In this document: piece by piece, positions 1-15,200 of the stretch
How positions within the stretch are numbered: the first letter of the stretch is position 1
How the letters are laid out: the number at the start of each line of letters is the position of its first letter
Assembly (NCBI RefSeq): GCF_032362555.1
Contig: NC_083506.1
Span: forward strand, 10,339,501 to 10,403,500
Source of the DNA: Amyelois transitella
Taxonomy: Eukaryota > Arthropoda > Insecta > Lepidoptera > Pyralidae
Length of the DNA stretch: 64,000 nucleotides
Reading direction: 5' to 3'
Notes under the pieces: generated by a model
What the model saw: only the letters and a program-made list of their open reading frames with translations
Told to the model about the DNA's origin: nothing
The model's database searches: none
Translations under genes and position numbers: made by a program

Positions 1-412
1 ATGGCATCGATAACCTCACCTGGAAAGACAAATATTATAATTATTATTGATACAATGAAATATTTTAATAAACCATGGTGGCTAATCAATATTAAATAAT
101 GTAGATAAATAAAGGAAAGTACATTTGGATCACTATATAACTATTGTCAAACCGCCAGGCACGCAGTATTACTATAATTATATCTATGTAGGTACTTCGA
201 TCTTAAAGATCCATCCCCACGTAAATCGCCCATGCCCGGTTGCCCGGGACGTGTTCGTCTGAAGTAAAGAAAAAAAAATGAATTGCCTATGACATTGCAT
301 AATCAATATATTCGATCGCACACATCCGTGCCGATATTTTTTCACTGTAGACGGAATACGTCCCGGGCACGGTTCTGAACAGATGAAACAAGACATTCAT
401 AAAGAGTATCTC
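1..412. other. 3' flank of Arf6; no gene recognised
   Basis: Short open frames here show no known motif. An imperfect inverted repeat is visible: about 24 bp at 242-265 (GCCCGGGACGT core) is matched in reverse complement at 344-368. It may be the remnant of a small transposon or simply 3'UTR structure. Confidence 0.4.
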
Positions 413-718
413 ACCGTGGCACGAGTTACTCCGCAGCTCATAATCGAGATCAATTTCATGATCCCATTCGGAGACGTATTTTTCACACTCATCAATATTA
501 TCATGCAAGCTCTTTAGTTAAGTAAGTAAGTAAGTAAATGCTTTATTGTTCACTAAAGGAGTACATTACAAATAAAAACATTACAGTACAAAGGCAGGCT
601 TATCCCTTAGTGGGATCTCTTCCAGCCAACCTGAAGGGTATTTTATCTAGTACAAATTAACAGCTGGGATTTAAGAGATCGTCAAGATAACTGACCGTGG
701 CACGAGTTACTCCGCAGC

Positions 719-724
<6 letters not shown>
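413..724 (-). mobile_element. LINE 3'-end fragment flanked by a 31-bp direct duplication at the Arf6 stop
   Basis: A 31-bp sequence is present perfectly at 413-443 and again at 694-724; the bases just outside differ. Between the copies is a tail-like segment: (TAAG)n at about 516-536, then sequence with the look of an insect non-LTR retrotransposon 3' end (about 537-690, including a 'ggcttatcccttagtgggat' stretch). In minus orientation the tail ends with a CTTA repeat. The 31-bp copies are best read as a target-site duplication. The right copy contains the last Leu codon and TGA of Arf6, so the duplication copied the gene's end without breaking it. Positions 444-515 between tail and left copy are unexplained. 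Confidence 0.6.
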
Positions 725-3514
<2,790 letters not shown>

Positions 3515-4364
3515 CGTGCCGAGCTCGCCTCAACCGCACTACTGGAATAGAAGAGATGAAATATATTACTTTTTAATTATATGAAAAAATAATTCGTCTG
3601 TAAAAATTTAATGCATTACGCCAATAATAACGTAATGCATTTGCTAAATGTGAAAAAAATGTGTAAAAAATGCTTGCTAAAAAAAGAAAATTCATCCTCG
3701 ATCAAGGTAAGCAAAATTCGTAATATAGAGAAAGATAGAATAACACATAAAACGACACTAAATAACTAATATATCTAATCAATTAATAATTAATTACAGT
3801 CTTCGAGACTTTGAGGTAATAATTTTAAAAGTTACAGCTTAAATTCACACTGTCGTGATCGTGGCCGACTTCGTAGTTGCAAAATGTTGTAGCAAGTTAC
3901 TTCAAAACTGCAAGCTGCTTAGGTGTAAACTTCATCTTCATTGCGAGAATATTGCAAAATTGAACCAATACCGGATTTATTAGTTGCTTAAGTTTACAAG
4001 CCTAGAAGACCTGAAATTTTTGTTTGAAATTGGTAGTTCATGGACATTCGTGTATGTAATTCTTATCTGCGAAAACGATATATTATGTGAGATATCCTAG
4101 ATATTTTGAGCCTCCTGTTATCTCGAGATGTGGTTAAGGTATACTCAAATGTCTTGAAAATTTTACTTCTACCACAATTTGAAAATTACCCTATCTCATC
4201 TAGAAGAACACGAATAAACATCGATTTACCGATTTTCTTTTTTTTTCTGCAACAGTTTATCAAAGGTCTGTTAACACATATAAACCATACATTACATTTT
4301 AAACTAGATACAAGATCAAGTTAAATGATGTTCGAAACGCTGAGCACTAACTTGGTTAATTTAA

Positions 4365-4445
4365 CTTAGTCCGCGAGTCCAGCCGAAATAGCTCTGACCG
4401 CGTCCGAGTTATAACTTTCACCAACTTTAGCATCGCCTCGCCGAT
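4365..4445 (-). promoter_or_regulatory. CpG-rich patch, candidate Arf6 promoter or non-coding first exon
   Basis: About 80 bp with many CpG dinucleotides stands out in AT-rich surroundings 0.9 kb upstream of the Arf6 start. Arf6 has a 5'UTR splice acceptor at about 3542, so a non-coding exon must exist upstream, and this is the nearest CpG-rich block. No TATA box was recognised and the donor site is not clear. Confidence 0.2.
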
Positions 4446-7400
4446 TACTTTGGTGAAGCCAATCTACCGAAATGACGATGGCATGTAATGTTTCGTGTAT
4501 TGATAATTTGTATTTCAAATAAAACTAATAATATACCCAGCACCAAAGCGACTGGAACTGATTTAAAAGCGAATGAAAAATACCATCTCAAATATTCTTC
4601 CCGAAATATAACAAAAAATATAACAACGAAAAAAAATCGCAGATTTATATTCCCCCGGGGAAACAACTAGCAAACAACAATTAATAGGCTTTCCAGTTTA
4701 TTGCCGATCGTAACGATCTGTGTACTTGCAAGAAGTCTGTTTTCATACTGGTAAATGCCTTTCAGCGCAGATAGTACCTACCACCAATGACAATAATTTC
4801 ATTTTAGTATTTGATCAAAAATCCTGGCGACAAATCACTTATGGATAAATAAATCAAACTATAAAAACTTATTATATTTTAGAGAAAGGGAATTAGAAAT
4901 GCTCAACGAATAATCTGCTCTTCGAATTACGATTATTACATGACCAACTATAGAGGTTGATCTTGTGAAGACCATTTTTAAACTATTCACATTTGTGGGA
5001 CAAAATTGGTAATAACAGTAGTAGCCGAACGTGTCAGTGATAAGAGTTTACCAGTTATTAAGAAATCATCAATGTAACATGTTTCAGATTATCGTTAACG
5101 TAATTTTGGTTTTAGTTTTCACCACAAACACTATTAAACTCAATACATGTGAAAAGGTCGCCCATTTCATCAGAATACAGACGGGGGCCTAATGCATTCG
5201 GCCTACAATCTACAATCAATGTATTACCATCAATCAGGAACGGGGTGACGCTCTCGGAAATAATCTATCATGCTGAATCACCACTAGCAATGTCTGCAAG
5301 GTATTAGGAATTCTGAACAAAAATAACCTAAACCACTTTATAATGTAGTCAAACTAGAACACAACGTTTATATTATGATTTAATTAAGCAGGTAACTTAA
5401 CAACAACGTTAAACATTTAGCCACCAGAGATAACCAACCACAAACAATTAATCTACAAGTCTGCTCTTCACATTATGCTTCATAATATAAAGTTTTATAT
5501 AATTTATGAACCATCACTCACACGTCTCGTAAAGTGAAAGAACATCAATATTCATGCAGACATTTTCTGTTCGCCGAGTATTTTATCGGGAGGCTCTTTA
5601 CCGGCATAAATCTATTAAGTGTACTCGAACATCTTTTTTTTTAATGTCGAGAATAATATGCATTACACTTTTAATATCTTTGAAATAAGCTAAAATACAA
5701 TAACAAAAAATATATTTTTAGTAGTTACTTTTAGGCAGAGTTTTTAAATGGCATTATCCTGCCATTTCAACTTCAATTATTAGTGTGAGATAGTTCATGT
5801 TAGTTGGTTCGAACCAAGAATTTCATTGATAACAAATTGTTAATAATTTCATTTATAAAGTGAATAAGTTTTCATGAACTGTAATTAACAAGTAGGCATA
5901 ACATTTTTCTTATCTAAGAAGTATTGTCAACATGATCTCGACAAAATCCATTTAATCAGAAATTTTAATATACGGACGATCTTCTATGTTTATTGTAAAA
6001 ATGTTTAAGAGTTGCAAATGCATACATTCTATTTATTTCAAGCATTATAAAGGTAAATACACTTTAACGTCATCAAGACAAGGAAATCTCGTGTAGAACG
6101 ACATCCCACGACCTACCTAAGTATGTCGCAGTCGCCCTAGATACGATGCATCGAGCTAAATATACAGTAAGGGGCTTAAATAATCTGTGCCACTATCTCA
6201 TCCATTCACAGCTTTCAAATAGTCACAGTAAGTTAAGAAGTATAAGAGATTCATCTTCTTTTGAATCCTCGTTACTCCTGCGAGACTGGATTGATTTTTT
6301 ATTCAATTGGCTCTTTCCGTCTGAGTAAATTTAATCAATTCTCTCAATCTCTTATTAATGTATGGGTTGCCGTGTATTAAGATTATAAAGTTTTCTGTGA
6401 CGGATATATCAAATCATTTATAGAATCGTGTAATTTCTTATTGAGGTTTTATCAGATTTCATAACCTGATCGTCCTTGAATACCTTATATTTGGTTGAAT
6501 CGATATTTATTTCCCGCATCGATACAATTGGCACATTTATCAATTTATCAGCTGGCCACCGCGTTTACTTGCCTAGGTGCAAACAATACAATCAGTATGT
6601 TACGTACGTTTTCCACTGTCCAATTTATTTACTAACCATTTCATTTTTATCTGACTGTGGGATGTTTTGCTTCTGTTTAGAAGTAAATGACCTAAACAGA
6701 AGTTCGAAGGCCTTTGAACTTATATGAATGAAATAGCTAATAGACCCATAAAGTTTATTCTAATTGAAAAATTGCTGCTTATAGAAACCATGGCAACCGG
6801 AATACTATATGTTTAAGACCGTGATCTGATCAGTCGACCCAATTTACGGTTCGTGTTTCAATTGACGACCCACCGACATTCTACGTTTATGACGCCGAGG
6901 CATGCTATTAAGCTTTGTTTATAAGGCTTATACTGTAATAAGATTTTCATGTGGTTTGCAAATCCCGTCTTTTTTATGAGACTATTGGTGAATAGCTTTA
7001 TAATCTAATGTTGTATGTATGTTGACTAAGGCATTCTCGAAGGTCTCCGCTTTATTTTATTCAGTGAAGATTACATCTTACTAAACCTCAAGAGAACAAG
7101 ATTTCTATACACTGTAAAGCATTACAGCATTGTTTCTTCAACTGTTATTTTAGTTCTTATTATAACTAATGTAATAATCCTTAACCTGTATCACAAAAAC
7201 ATACATAAAATCTTAAGAATTATTTTTAAATTAAGCCATTTTAAAATCAAAAAACAAACGGATGAACATTTTATAGTTTTATTTGTAGATCATTTATCTG
7301 ATTTGTCTTTTTAAAAAACAAAAAGTTGGTTTTTTAAAAAACAAAGACTTCATTTGTGACACTATTGGGATGAGATGAGAATATTAAATGACGTTGTTTG

Positions 7401-7779
7401 CTATTACCTACTCCAACTTTGTTACTTTATATTGAACGAAATAAAGTGACGTAGACAAACACGCGCTGGTACCAATTTCCACCTAGACCAAAGTGCGGTT
7501 TGGCATCATGTATTCTGATATCATAATTAGAATACCGTTATGTTGGTATCTTGGCTCAAGGAGAATAAACAAATCTGATCAAAAGAAAAATTGAAAACCA
7601 ACTGACGAGACGACATTTCTGTTTTTTACAATAATTTATTGAACAATGAAAATTTAATTTGAGACGTAAGAAATAAGACACTTTTTTGACACTTTAGGGA
7701 CATTTCCAATGTCTATTAAATATTTAAAAAAGTTATTGGGAAATGTTGGATATCTCCATTTAATAATTTTGCTAGTGGA

Positions 7780-7945
7780 TTGCACTGCACATTCAGGTGA
7801 CTGGATGTGTAACCGTGATCGATCCAATACGGGTTAGATAGTTATCTCAATCTAGGATCCATTGTTAAAGACATACTCCGGGTTCCTCCGCAGAGTGATG
7901 AGGATGCAACCGGGAATAAAGCCAGGAGGAAGAAGATAATTATGT
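7780..7945 (+). repeat. SINE-like repeat, 3' part
   Basis: Matches the repeat at 61790-62020: a 'ctggatgtgtaaccgtgat' block, then a gap, then 'gtgatgaggatgcaaccggg' followed by a gccaggaggaagaag end. A minus-strand copy of the same end lies at about 32875-32945. Such ends belong to tRNA-derived or LINE-derived repeats of Lepidoptera. Confidence 0.55.
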
Positions 7946-8266
7946 TGGTTTAATACTAGTCATACAAGTATATGACATGTGATGTAAGTTTTCTGTTATC
8001 ATTAAATGCACTCTGTCTGTTTCAAGGTTGAATCTACATATTTACAATGTTTATAAATGTTTGGTTTCCACAGCAACTGTAACAATGTTTTAATACAAAT
8101 GTGGAGCTATACATAGATAAAGCATGTTTTTATCGAGGGACACACGTTCAATTTCCGACCGGTCAACGCCTAGGGCGTAACAATTTCCACGTGATTACTC
8201 AGTTAAAGCCAATTGGAAAGTGCACATGTCGATCTTAACGTTTAAATTTACCAACTATGTACCTTT

Positions 8267-8441
8267 TAGGAGGGGCTTCGCTCGTGGGAAATTCCAGAGA
8301 AAAATTATGCCTATACATATATCCTATGTCACTTCCGAAAGTCTATTCTATATCTGTGCTAAATTTCGTGAAAATCAGTCTAGTAGTTTGAGTTTATTCG
8401 TTACAAACATATACAAATCTTTTCTTTTTATTTATAGTGTG
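8267..8441 (+). repeat. Non-LTR-retrotransposon-like tail, family shared with 13454-13608
   Basis: Similar over about 150 bp to 13454-13608, including a 'aaatttcgtgaaa' segment and a 'gagtttattcgtta' segment. This is the pattern of RTE-type 3' ends and their SINE derivatives, where a '...aaatttcgtgaaaat...' segment precedes an AT-rich tail. Exact family not determined. Confidence 0.45.
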
Positions 8442-11269
8442 GATGTGGATAAATCATACGTGAATTATTAGTTTATTTCAAAAAATCAGTTAATTAACGT
8501 GCAAACCGTTTATATAAATAAATTATTCTACAACATGAATACTAGAATGTATTTTACTAAACCAGTAGTCTACTAAATTCTCCTCGCTTACCTCCGGTGA
8601 AATATTTGTATCCATACCGGTAGCACGTGATCAGAGTTATAAATAAAGTTACACAAACTACACCTCTCGTAAAGTATTCCATTCATGACATCATGATTTT
8701 GTTGTGTGACAATGACTTCTTATCATCGCTTTTTAAATAACCATAAGATATTTGGTATTAAAAAGTTCAACCACTACATACAGTTTATTCCACTATATCA
8801 GACTGCTTTTTAGCGCAGGCGAAGAAGCTGTGTTCTTCATTATAAATTATGTATAGTAAACATTTTAATACTGAAACTTATACCTCATAGGGATTTTTGT
8901 TATTTTGACTTTGACTTTCGTCTCGACGCTACTCAATGTACTACTACTAATGATACCTACAATCAACATATCGTCAATGTATCGTCGACGCCATCTAAAA
9001 TCTCAGTTTCATCGCACCGATTAGGTACCACCCCAGTGTATTTACAATGCTCAAAATAGAGTAATCCCCTCAGTAATATCAAAATCAACAGCAGTAAATG
9101 GCAAAACCCCTGCACTAGACTCAGAATGGGAACCCTCACCACCGCCCACGGCTGTTGGACAAACGCCAATTAGTAAAACTTGACGATATTCGTTTTCATT
9201 TATTTTGAAATTTAATAAGGTTATATCATTGATGTATAAGTTCTTGTTAACAAAACAAAACTTTTTCAGATCAAGATCTTTGACCAAGATCAGCCGAATG
9301 TAACAATTGCAGACTTGCAAAAATTACAAATTTCAGCCTCTGGATATTCCCAATACGGCGAAAATGGTATTTGCAGTATCGTGCCAAATCGGATTTCGTG
9401 CTAAACGAGCTTTAACGATTTCAAGCTTGAATATTGCGATACATTTTTAACTTATTGAACTAAAAAGTAAACCAATTAATCATAATTTACAATGAGATTT
9501 ACTGGTTTGTCAATAATAAAATGTCGGGAGTAACCGTCTTTTGGAAATACCCACCACCACACCCTACCCGAAACTTCTGAGCAATGTTAAAATTGCCAAA
9601 TACATTATATTTGTTGCATTTTTCGTTATTGTACATTTGTTACAAATATTGCGGCTTAATTTAAGTAATATTTTTTGTAATCTCACAAAACTGAAATTTA
9701 ATCACTTGAGACCGACTTGCATCATTAGCCAAACTCAAAGCACACAAAAAATACACAATTATACCGACTTCCTACAACCCCGAAAAACAAATGCATTGGA
9801 ATCTGCGCCAACTTCACTCTTCTGTTTTAGTTTCCTTCTAACCCAATAGTACTCTGTGAGATTGCTTTAGCCATAAGTCCACTCATTGTACCATCTCTGT
9901 CTCAATGGGCAGTTATGATGTATTATTCTTGTGTTGCAATAAATTGTTTTGTTTATCTTTAACACCGACCATGCAAAAGATATAAATAGCGATATGGTTA
10001 AACATTAGAAAAAGTACCACCGATCAACGGACCGTCGATAACTGAACCGTGAACTTGTGTTTACTTTTTTAGAAATGCGATGGAGCAAGTTTGTCCATTC
10101 ATAATTGTAATGACCGTCTCAAACCCGTCTAGCAACACGATTTCTCAGTAGGTGAAGAGTAAAAAATGGATTCGCGGGCCGTGACCGCGATGGCGGACAC
10201 TTCACTAACGGTATATCATCCGCCTTATTAGACGTTATAACAAGCATTGATAACGCTAAATTAAAATGTTAGTGTGATATATTTTTACGTGTAAGATAGA
10301 AATGAAATAAACATGACAACAAATAGTTAACGAAAGAAAGCTAATTTAAACCATGATGGATTTCGTACAGACAAAATTTCTTGAAAGAGTTACCTTAGAT
10401 GAAATTAAGGGGAAAATTTGCGTAAATTAGTAATTGTAATAATAATAACTAGTTAGCGAAAAATCAAAAATAACAAACCTCTTCATATTATATGAAATAA
10501 CTTATTACCTTCTCATAGACAATGAGAAGTTATTGGAGAATAGATAAAAAGGTAGTGTTATCATTGTACCTATTTCATATAATCGAAGCGATTCCAGATA
10601 ACGATTACAATTGGAAAAGGGCAGAGTTCGCCTTTGAGAGGTTATATATAGATTTATCTCCTTTAACCTACATGTTGAATCGTTAGGTGTCGACGAAAAT
10701 AAACGGAACTGTAAAAGGCTGAAATAGTCAACAAAATTCAGCAACTTCAAACAACGTCATCCTAGAGCTTAACAGTTACAATTGAAGTACGTGACATTTC
10801 AAAAGGCTTTTTTGACAATTGAGGCTTAGAAGTTACTTTAGTTATTGATATATTAAAACCGCAAATAACTTCTATAAAGAAATAAATATACTTGATCGAT
10901 CCAAATTTTTTTTATCCTTTATACAGTCTATTGACTTTCATTCAAGTTTAGCAGATCAAGAATAAACAGTAGTCCTAAGAGCCGGATACGATACAATATT
11001 TCATTCAACATGAAATTTTAACATTACACTGAGAAGCTATTCTCAAGATGCAGTAGTTACTGTGGCCATGCGTTAAATCTGGACATAACTACTATGTCAG
11101 AAGTAATAATTAGAGCGATCACCCGGGCTGTAGCGGAAACGCGACATATGGATGAAATAATGAAGTAGTTTAATATGAAAACAATTAAACATCACACACA
11201 GTTCCATTATATATATATATATATATATTTAACTTTCATTAAATTCATAAACTTTACAAAAACTATATG

Positions 11270-11385
11270 ATTGCTTCTATATCCGTTGCTGGGTAGACAG
11301 AGTCAACAGTCTTGAAAAGACTGTAAGGCCACGATCAGCTGTATGGCTTAGTGATGGAATTGAGATTCAAACTAAAGCCTAGATT
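11270..11385 (+). repeat. Lepidopteran interspersed repeat, 'GGGTAGACAGAG' family (partial)
   Basis: Contains gggtagacagagtcaacag, a short stem around 'cttgaaaagactg', then a cacgatcagctgta segment and 'ggaattgagattcaaa'. The same order of blocks occurs in more than a dozen copies in this window. An (AT)n run of about 20 bp lies just upstream at 11208-11230. Confidence 0.7.
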
Positions 11386-12004
11386 TATAAATATAATTTT
11401 CAATCTGATACCAGTTATGATATTTTGTCAGTGGTATAGTTAATTTCTTAATGAATAAGAAATACCTCTAAGAGTTAATATAAAATTTACAATCGCAATT
11501 AAACTTCTTACTGACTTTATACTTTACTGTTTTGGTAACATTAAGGAATGGACCAAGTTATGGTTTAGTGCGGTGTTTATCACCGATTTACAGCAACACC
11601 GAGATATGGCGACGTCTAGTCTAGCCAGGAAATGAAATACTTTACCAAGAGGTTTCTCTTGGTTTCAACTTATCGCTAAAATCAACAAATTCCACTTTTA
11701 CATATCTAAGACAGAATCAATTTAATTTTTTTTGGTTTATATTGTCTGCCACTTATCATTGTAACAATGCGAAATATATGAATATTTATTTTACTCATGT
11801 AATGTACTACACTGTCCTTGCAAACTAAAACTTTGGTTTTACGCGTGTAGATATAAGTACGCATGTGGGAATATTATAAAATCCATAATGTATTCCACAA
11901 GGCATACCTACACATTCGCCACAAACTCGAGATGTTTTGTAGTTAATGTAGGTTTATATTATAATATTTGTAATACATCATACGACACGACATCTTAACT
12001 ATGT

Positions 12005-12250
12005 AGTAAGTAAGTTCCCTTAGGGTAGACAGAGCCAATAGTCCCGAAAAGACTGAATGGCCACGTTCAGCTGCTCGACTTAATAATGGAATTGAGATCC
12101 AAATAGTGACAGGTTGCTAGCCCATCGCCTAAAAAAAGGATCGAAATTTTATAAGTCTATCCCTTAGTCGCCTTTTACGACATCCATGGGAAAGAGATGG
12201 AGTGGTCCTATTCTTCTTTGTATTTGTGCCGGGAACCACACTGCACTCTT
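12005..12250 (+). repeat. Lepidopteran interspersed repeat, 'GGGTAGACAGAG' family (longest copy)
   Basis: The most complete copy in the window. It runs from gggtagacagagccaatag through the aattgagatcc block, 'ttgctagcccatcgcct', 'gtcgccttttacgacatcca' and 'gagatggagtggtcctattc' to a gccgggaaccacac end. A 63-codon open frame starting at 12186 is only this repeat and continuing sequence, not a gene. Confidence 0.75.
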
Positions 12251-15200
12251 TCGCTTTACCAACACGACATCTTTACTCCCTTTACCAATAAAAATTTTTA
12301 GACAAAATTTAAAAATGGCACTCGCTTATTCTTGTATCGTCAAAAATAAACAAATAACAATTATTTTACGAATGTAAGATTACACATAAGATCAGCCGAG
12401 GTTTGCACCATGCAATATGGCTGTCGTCAACTGCCTTTTATCGCTTCCCTACCCTTTGTAATGACATCCCGATATGCCCTCGATTTATTGAGCAGAGGGG
12501 AATACCCTCCCAATACCCTCCCCCATATTTGACCGGAAGTAGTAATTGTTAGTTCCTCTTTTGTAGTCATAAATGTGTCAAAATTCTATCTATGCCCGAA
12601 ACATTCCTGATTGTTTATTTTTTTTTCAAACATGTTTATTATGTATTTCTTGTTTTACATAAAGACAGAAGACACAAATTTTTTTTTGAAATATATTAAT
12701 TAGTAAGATCAATGCCCCAAAGCTACCTAACTCGTTATAATACACACCTACAAAAGAAAACAAATTTTGCAAGAAGCGTTATAAAATTGATAATGCCCTA
12801 GCTTAGGACATTAGCTAACCTAATTTAATGTTTACTGCTTTAATATACCGTTAAATCAGGATCCCCGTTTTCATAAAATATCTCATGAGCGCCGAGGAAA
12901 ATATTAAGGGTTTACGCCTTGAAAGCTGATTTAATTTTAACAAGAAGCCTGTTTCCTACACGTTTAAAATGCTGAACATAAATTGCGTTTTATATTGGAT
13001 GTAAAGTGGATATTTATAACTAGATGTTTACAACCGTAGGTATTTACGGAGGTAACGTAATGTTTTGATATAAATATGTTTCAAGTATAATTGCTGACTC
13101 TTACACGTGGTAAAGGAATGGCCACTTACATCATTTATTGTTACTCTATATCTAGTAGAATTGAAATCTTCCACATAAAACTGTTTGAGGAAATTGGTGA
13201 ATAAAATGATGATACATCTAAAGTAAAATATAGTCTCGAAGCCAGACCAAGAAATTAACCATATTTTTCTATAGAAAACGCAGCTGATTCGGACAACAAA
13301 ATTGATTAAAAAAGAATTTAAGGGAATGAATGTTCAAAAGTTTTGTTGCTTGCACAAATGTATTGGCGATAAGACAAAATAAAAATTTAACACCTACTAA
13401 GTTTATTAATTTCATTATATTTAACTATAATGATTTTTATTTGAACACTATCTTTTGTGCGGAACCTTGCTTCTTTGGGAAATTCTGGTAAAAAGTAGAC
13501 TATGTTACTCCCAAAGGTCTATTTAACATATGTGCCAAATTTCGTGAAATCAATCCAATAGTTTTTGAGTTTATTCGTTATAAATATACAAAATCTTTCC
13601 TCTTTATAATTAAGTAGTATGAATGAGTAATAATACCATAAAAAAATTATGACCTAAATCTTAATCTCTCGATTTTAGAAGTGAGATTAAAATACTTAAG
13701 ATTTTTTAAGATAACACAAGATTATAAACTAATTTGATAAAATGACGCGACTATGACACAGATTATATAAGTTGTTTTAGTAATAGATAAGATTAAGTCG
13801 TTTTTTTATCAAAGAAACTGTTTGGGCGCCAATGGCCTTGCCTTTAGGTTCATTGTCAATACACAATATTTTCCATTAGTTAACGGCTCTTACTTAACAG
13901 TATTAGGTACAACATTTTTTAATTTAATACCAGCGACCCGCCCCGGCTTCGTACGGGTATTATTTATAATAAATTATAGATAAACTTGCCACAGAAAAAC
14001 CTCTTCCCAACATTTCAAACGGAAACAAAATCCGTCCACGATTTTCCGTGATTAGCGCATAGGTACATACACACAGAGAAAATAGGGGCACTTTACTTGA
14101 TATATAGTGATAATAAGAGGTTAGATATTAACCTATATACTGATCCAAATAAATACCCCAAATTTAAAAATAGAACCGACCTCACGTGTTGACCTTTTTC
14201 AACTGGATGCAATAATAATGGAATACGAGTACAGTGACATATACCTACTCAATAAAACAATTCAAAAGGTAATTTACTCCACTCCAGTAATTGGACACAG
14301 ACAGAAAATACGTACTTGTTGTAGATACCAGTAGTATATTACTCATACATACGATCACACAATCCAGTATTATCGGAATAGTTAGCTGAAATGATATCGA
14401 GGTCATTTAGATGAAAATGAAAAGTATACTTATTAAATCTAATAAGAAACATAATGAAAGGTATCTGTTCTATGAAGAGGTTTTTGTGTGTAATAGCTTA
14501 AGGCTATATTTAATCCACTAAGACGAAACCAACGGAATGCAAAAGAAGTTATACTTTTCAAAACATTTCACGCCCGAATTTCTAAAGCATATTTAGACAA
14601 ATCTCAAAATATTCAACCTTATAATGAATGGCCTGAATTTGATATCGGTTCTAAATTAGGTTAACATTGCAGTATCTGAGGCCACTATAGAGGAACAACG
14701 TAACGATAATAATGCAATGTCACTTGACGACACCGCCCGCAGCCAACCGGAAGAATTTAACTTCCATGCACTTAGATAGCGCTCACGAAACCTCTTGTAT
14801 AACCTCCACGTCGGTTCTAATAAAAGATTTATAGATTGAAAGAAATTCAAGCTTTTAAAATATTGAAAATCTGTCGAAATATCATGGTCTTTCTCAATGG
14901 TTCCAACTTTCAATTTAGTTCTCTTCTACTATCGAATTAGGTTTATAGTTTTTTGGACTTGGACGACTGGTGTTAGTCTGTTCAACAAAGAACCTTTATA
15001 CCGACGCCTACAATCAATTATTGCAATCGTTTAGGTTTGTAGGCCTAAGAGTCACATTTCATGTTGCTGACACATTTGTGTGCCCTCAAACTCTATACGA
15101 TCTCCTAACTCGATCACGTCATGGAAGCCAGAACGCATCGGACGTTACATAATCAGATTAGGGAATTTGTGTCATGGCGGGCTATTTTCACAACTAACTT

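Larger units (their letters stand above)
3542..11268. other. Intergenic / upstream Arf6 region without a recognised gene
   Basis: AT-rich DNA with only short, motif-free open frames. It probably includes the Arf6 5' intron. Recognisable content is limited to LINE- and SINE-like fragments at 7780-7945 and 8267-8441. I see no exon with convincing coding content and matching splice sites. Confidence 0.5.

Noticed and set aside
12186-12377. 63-codon plus-strand frame
   Set aside because: It starts inside the 3' part of the 'GGGTAGACAGAG' repeat and has no protein motif.
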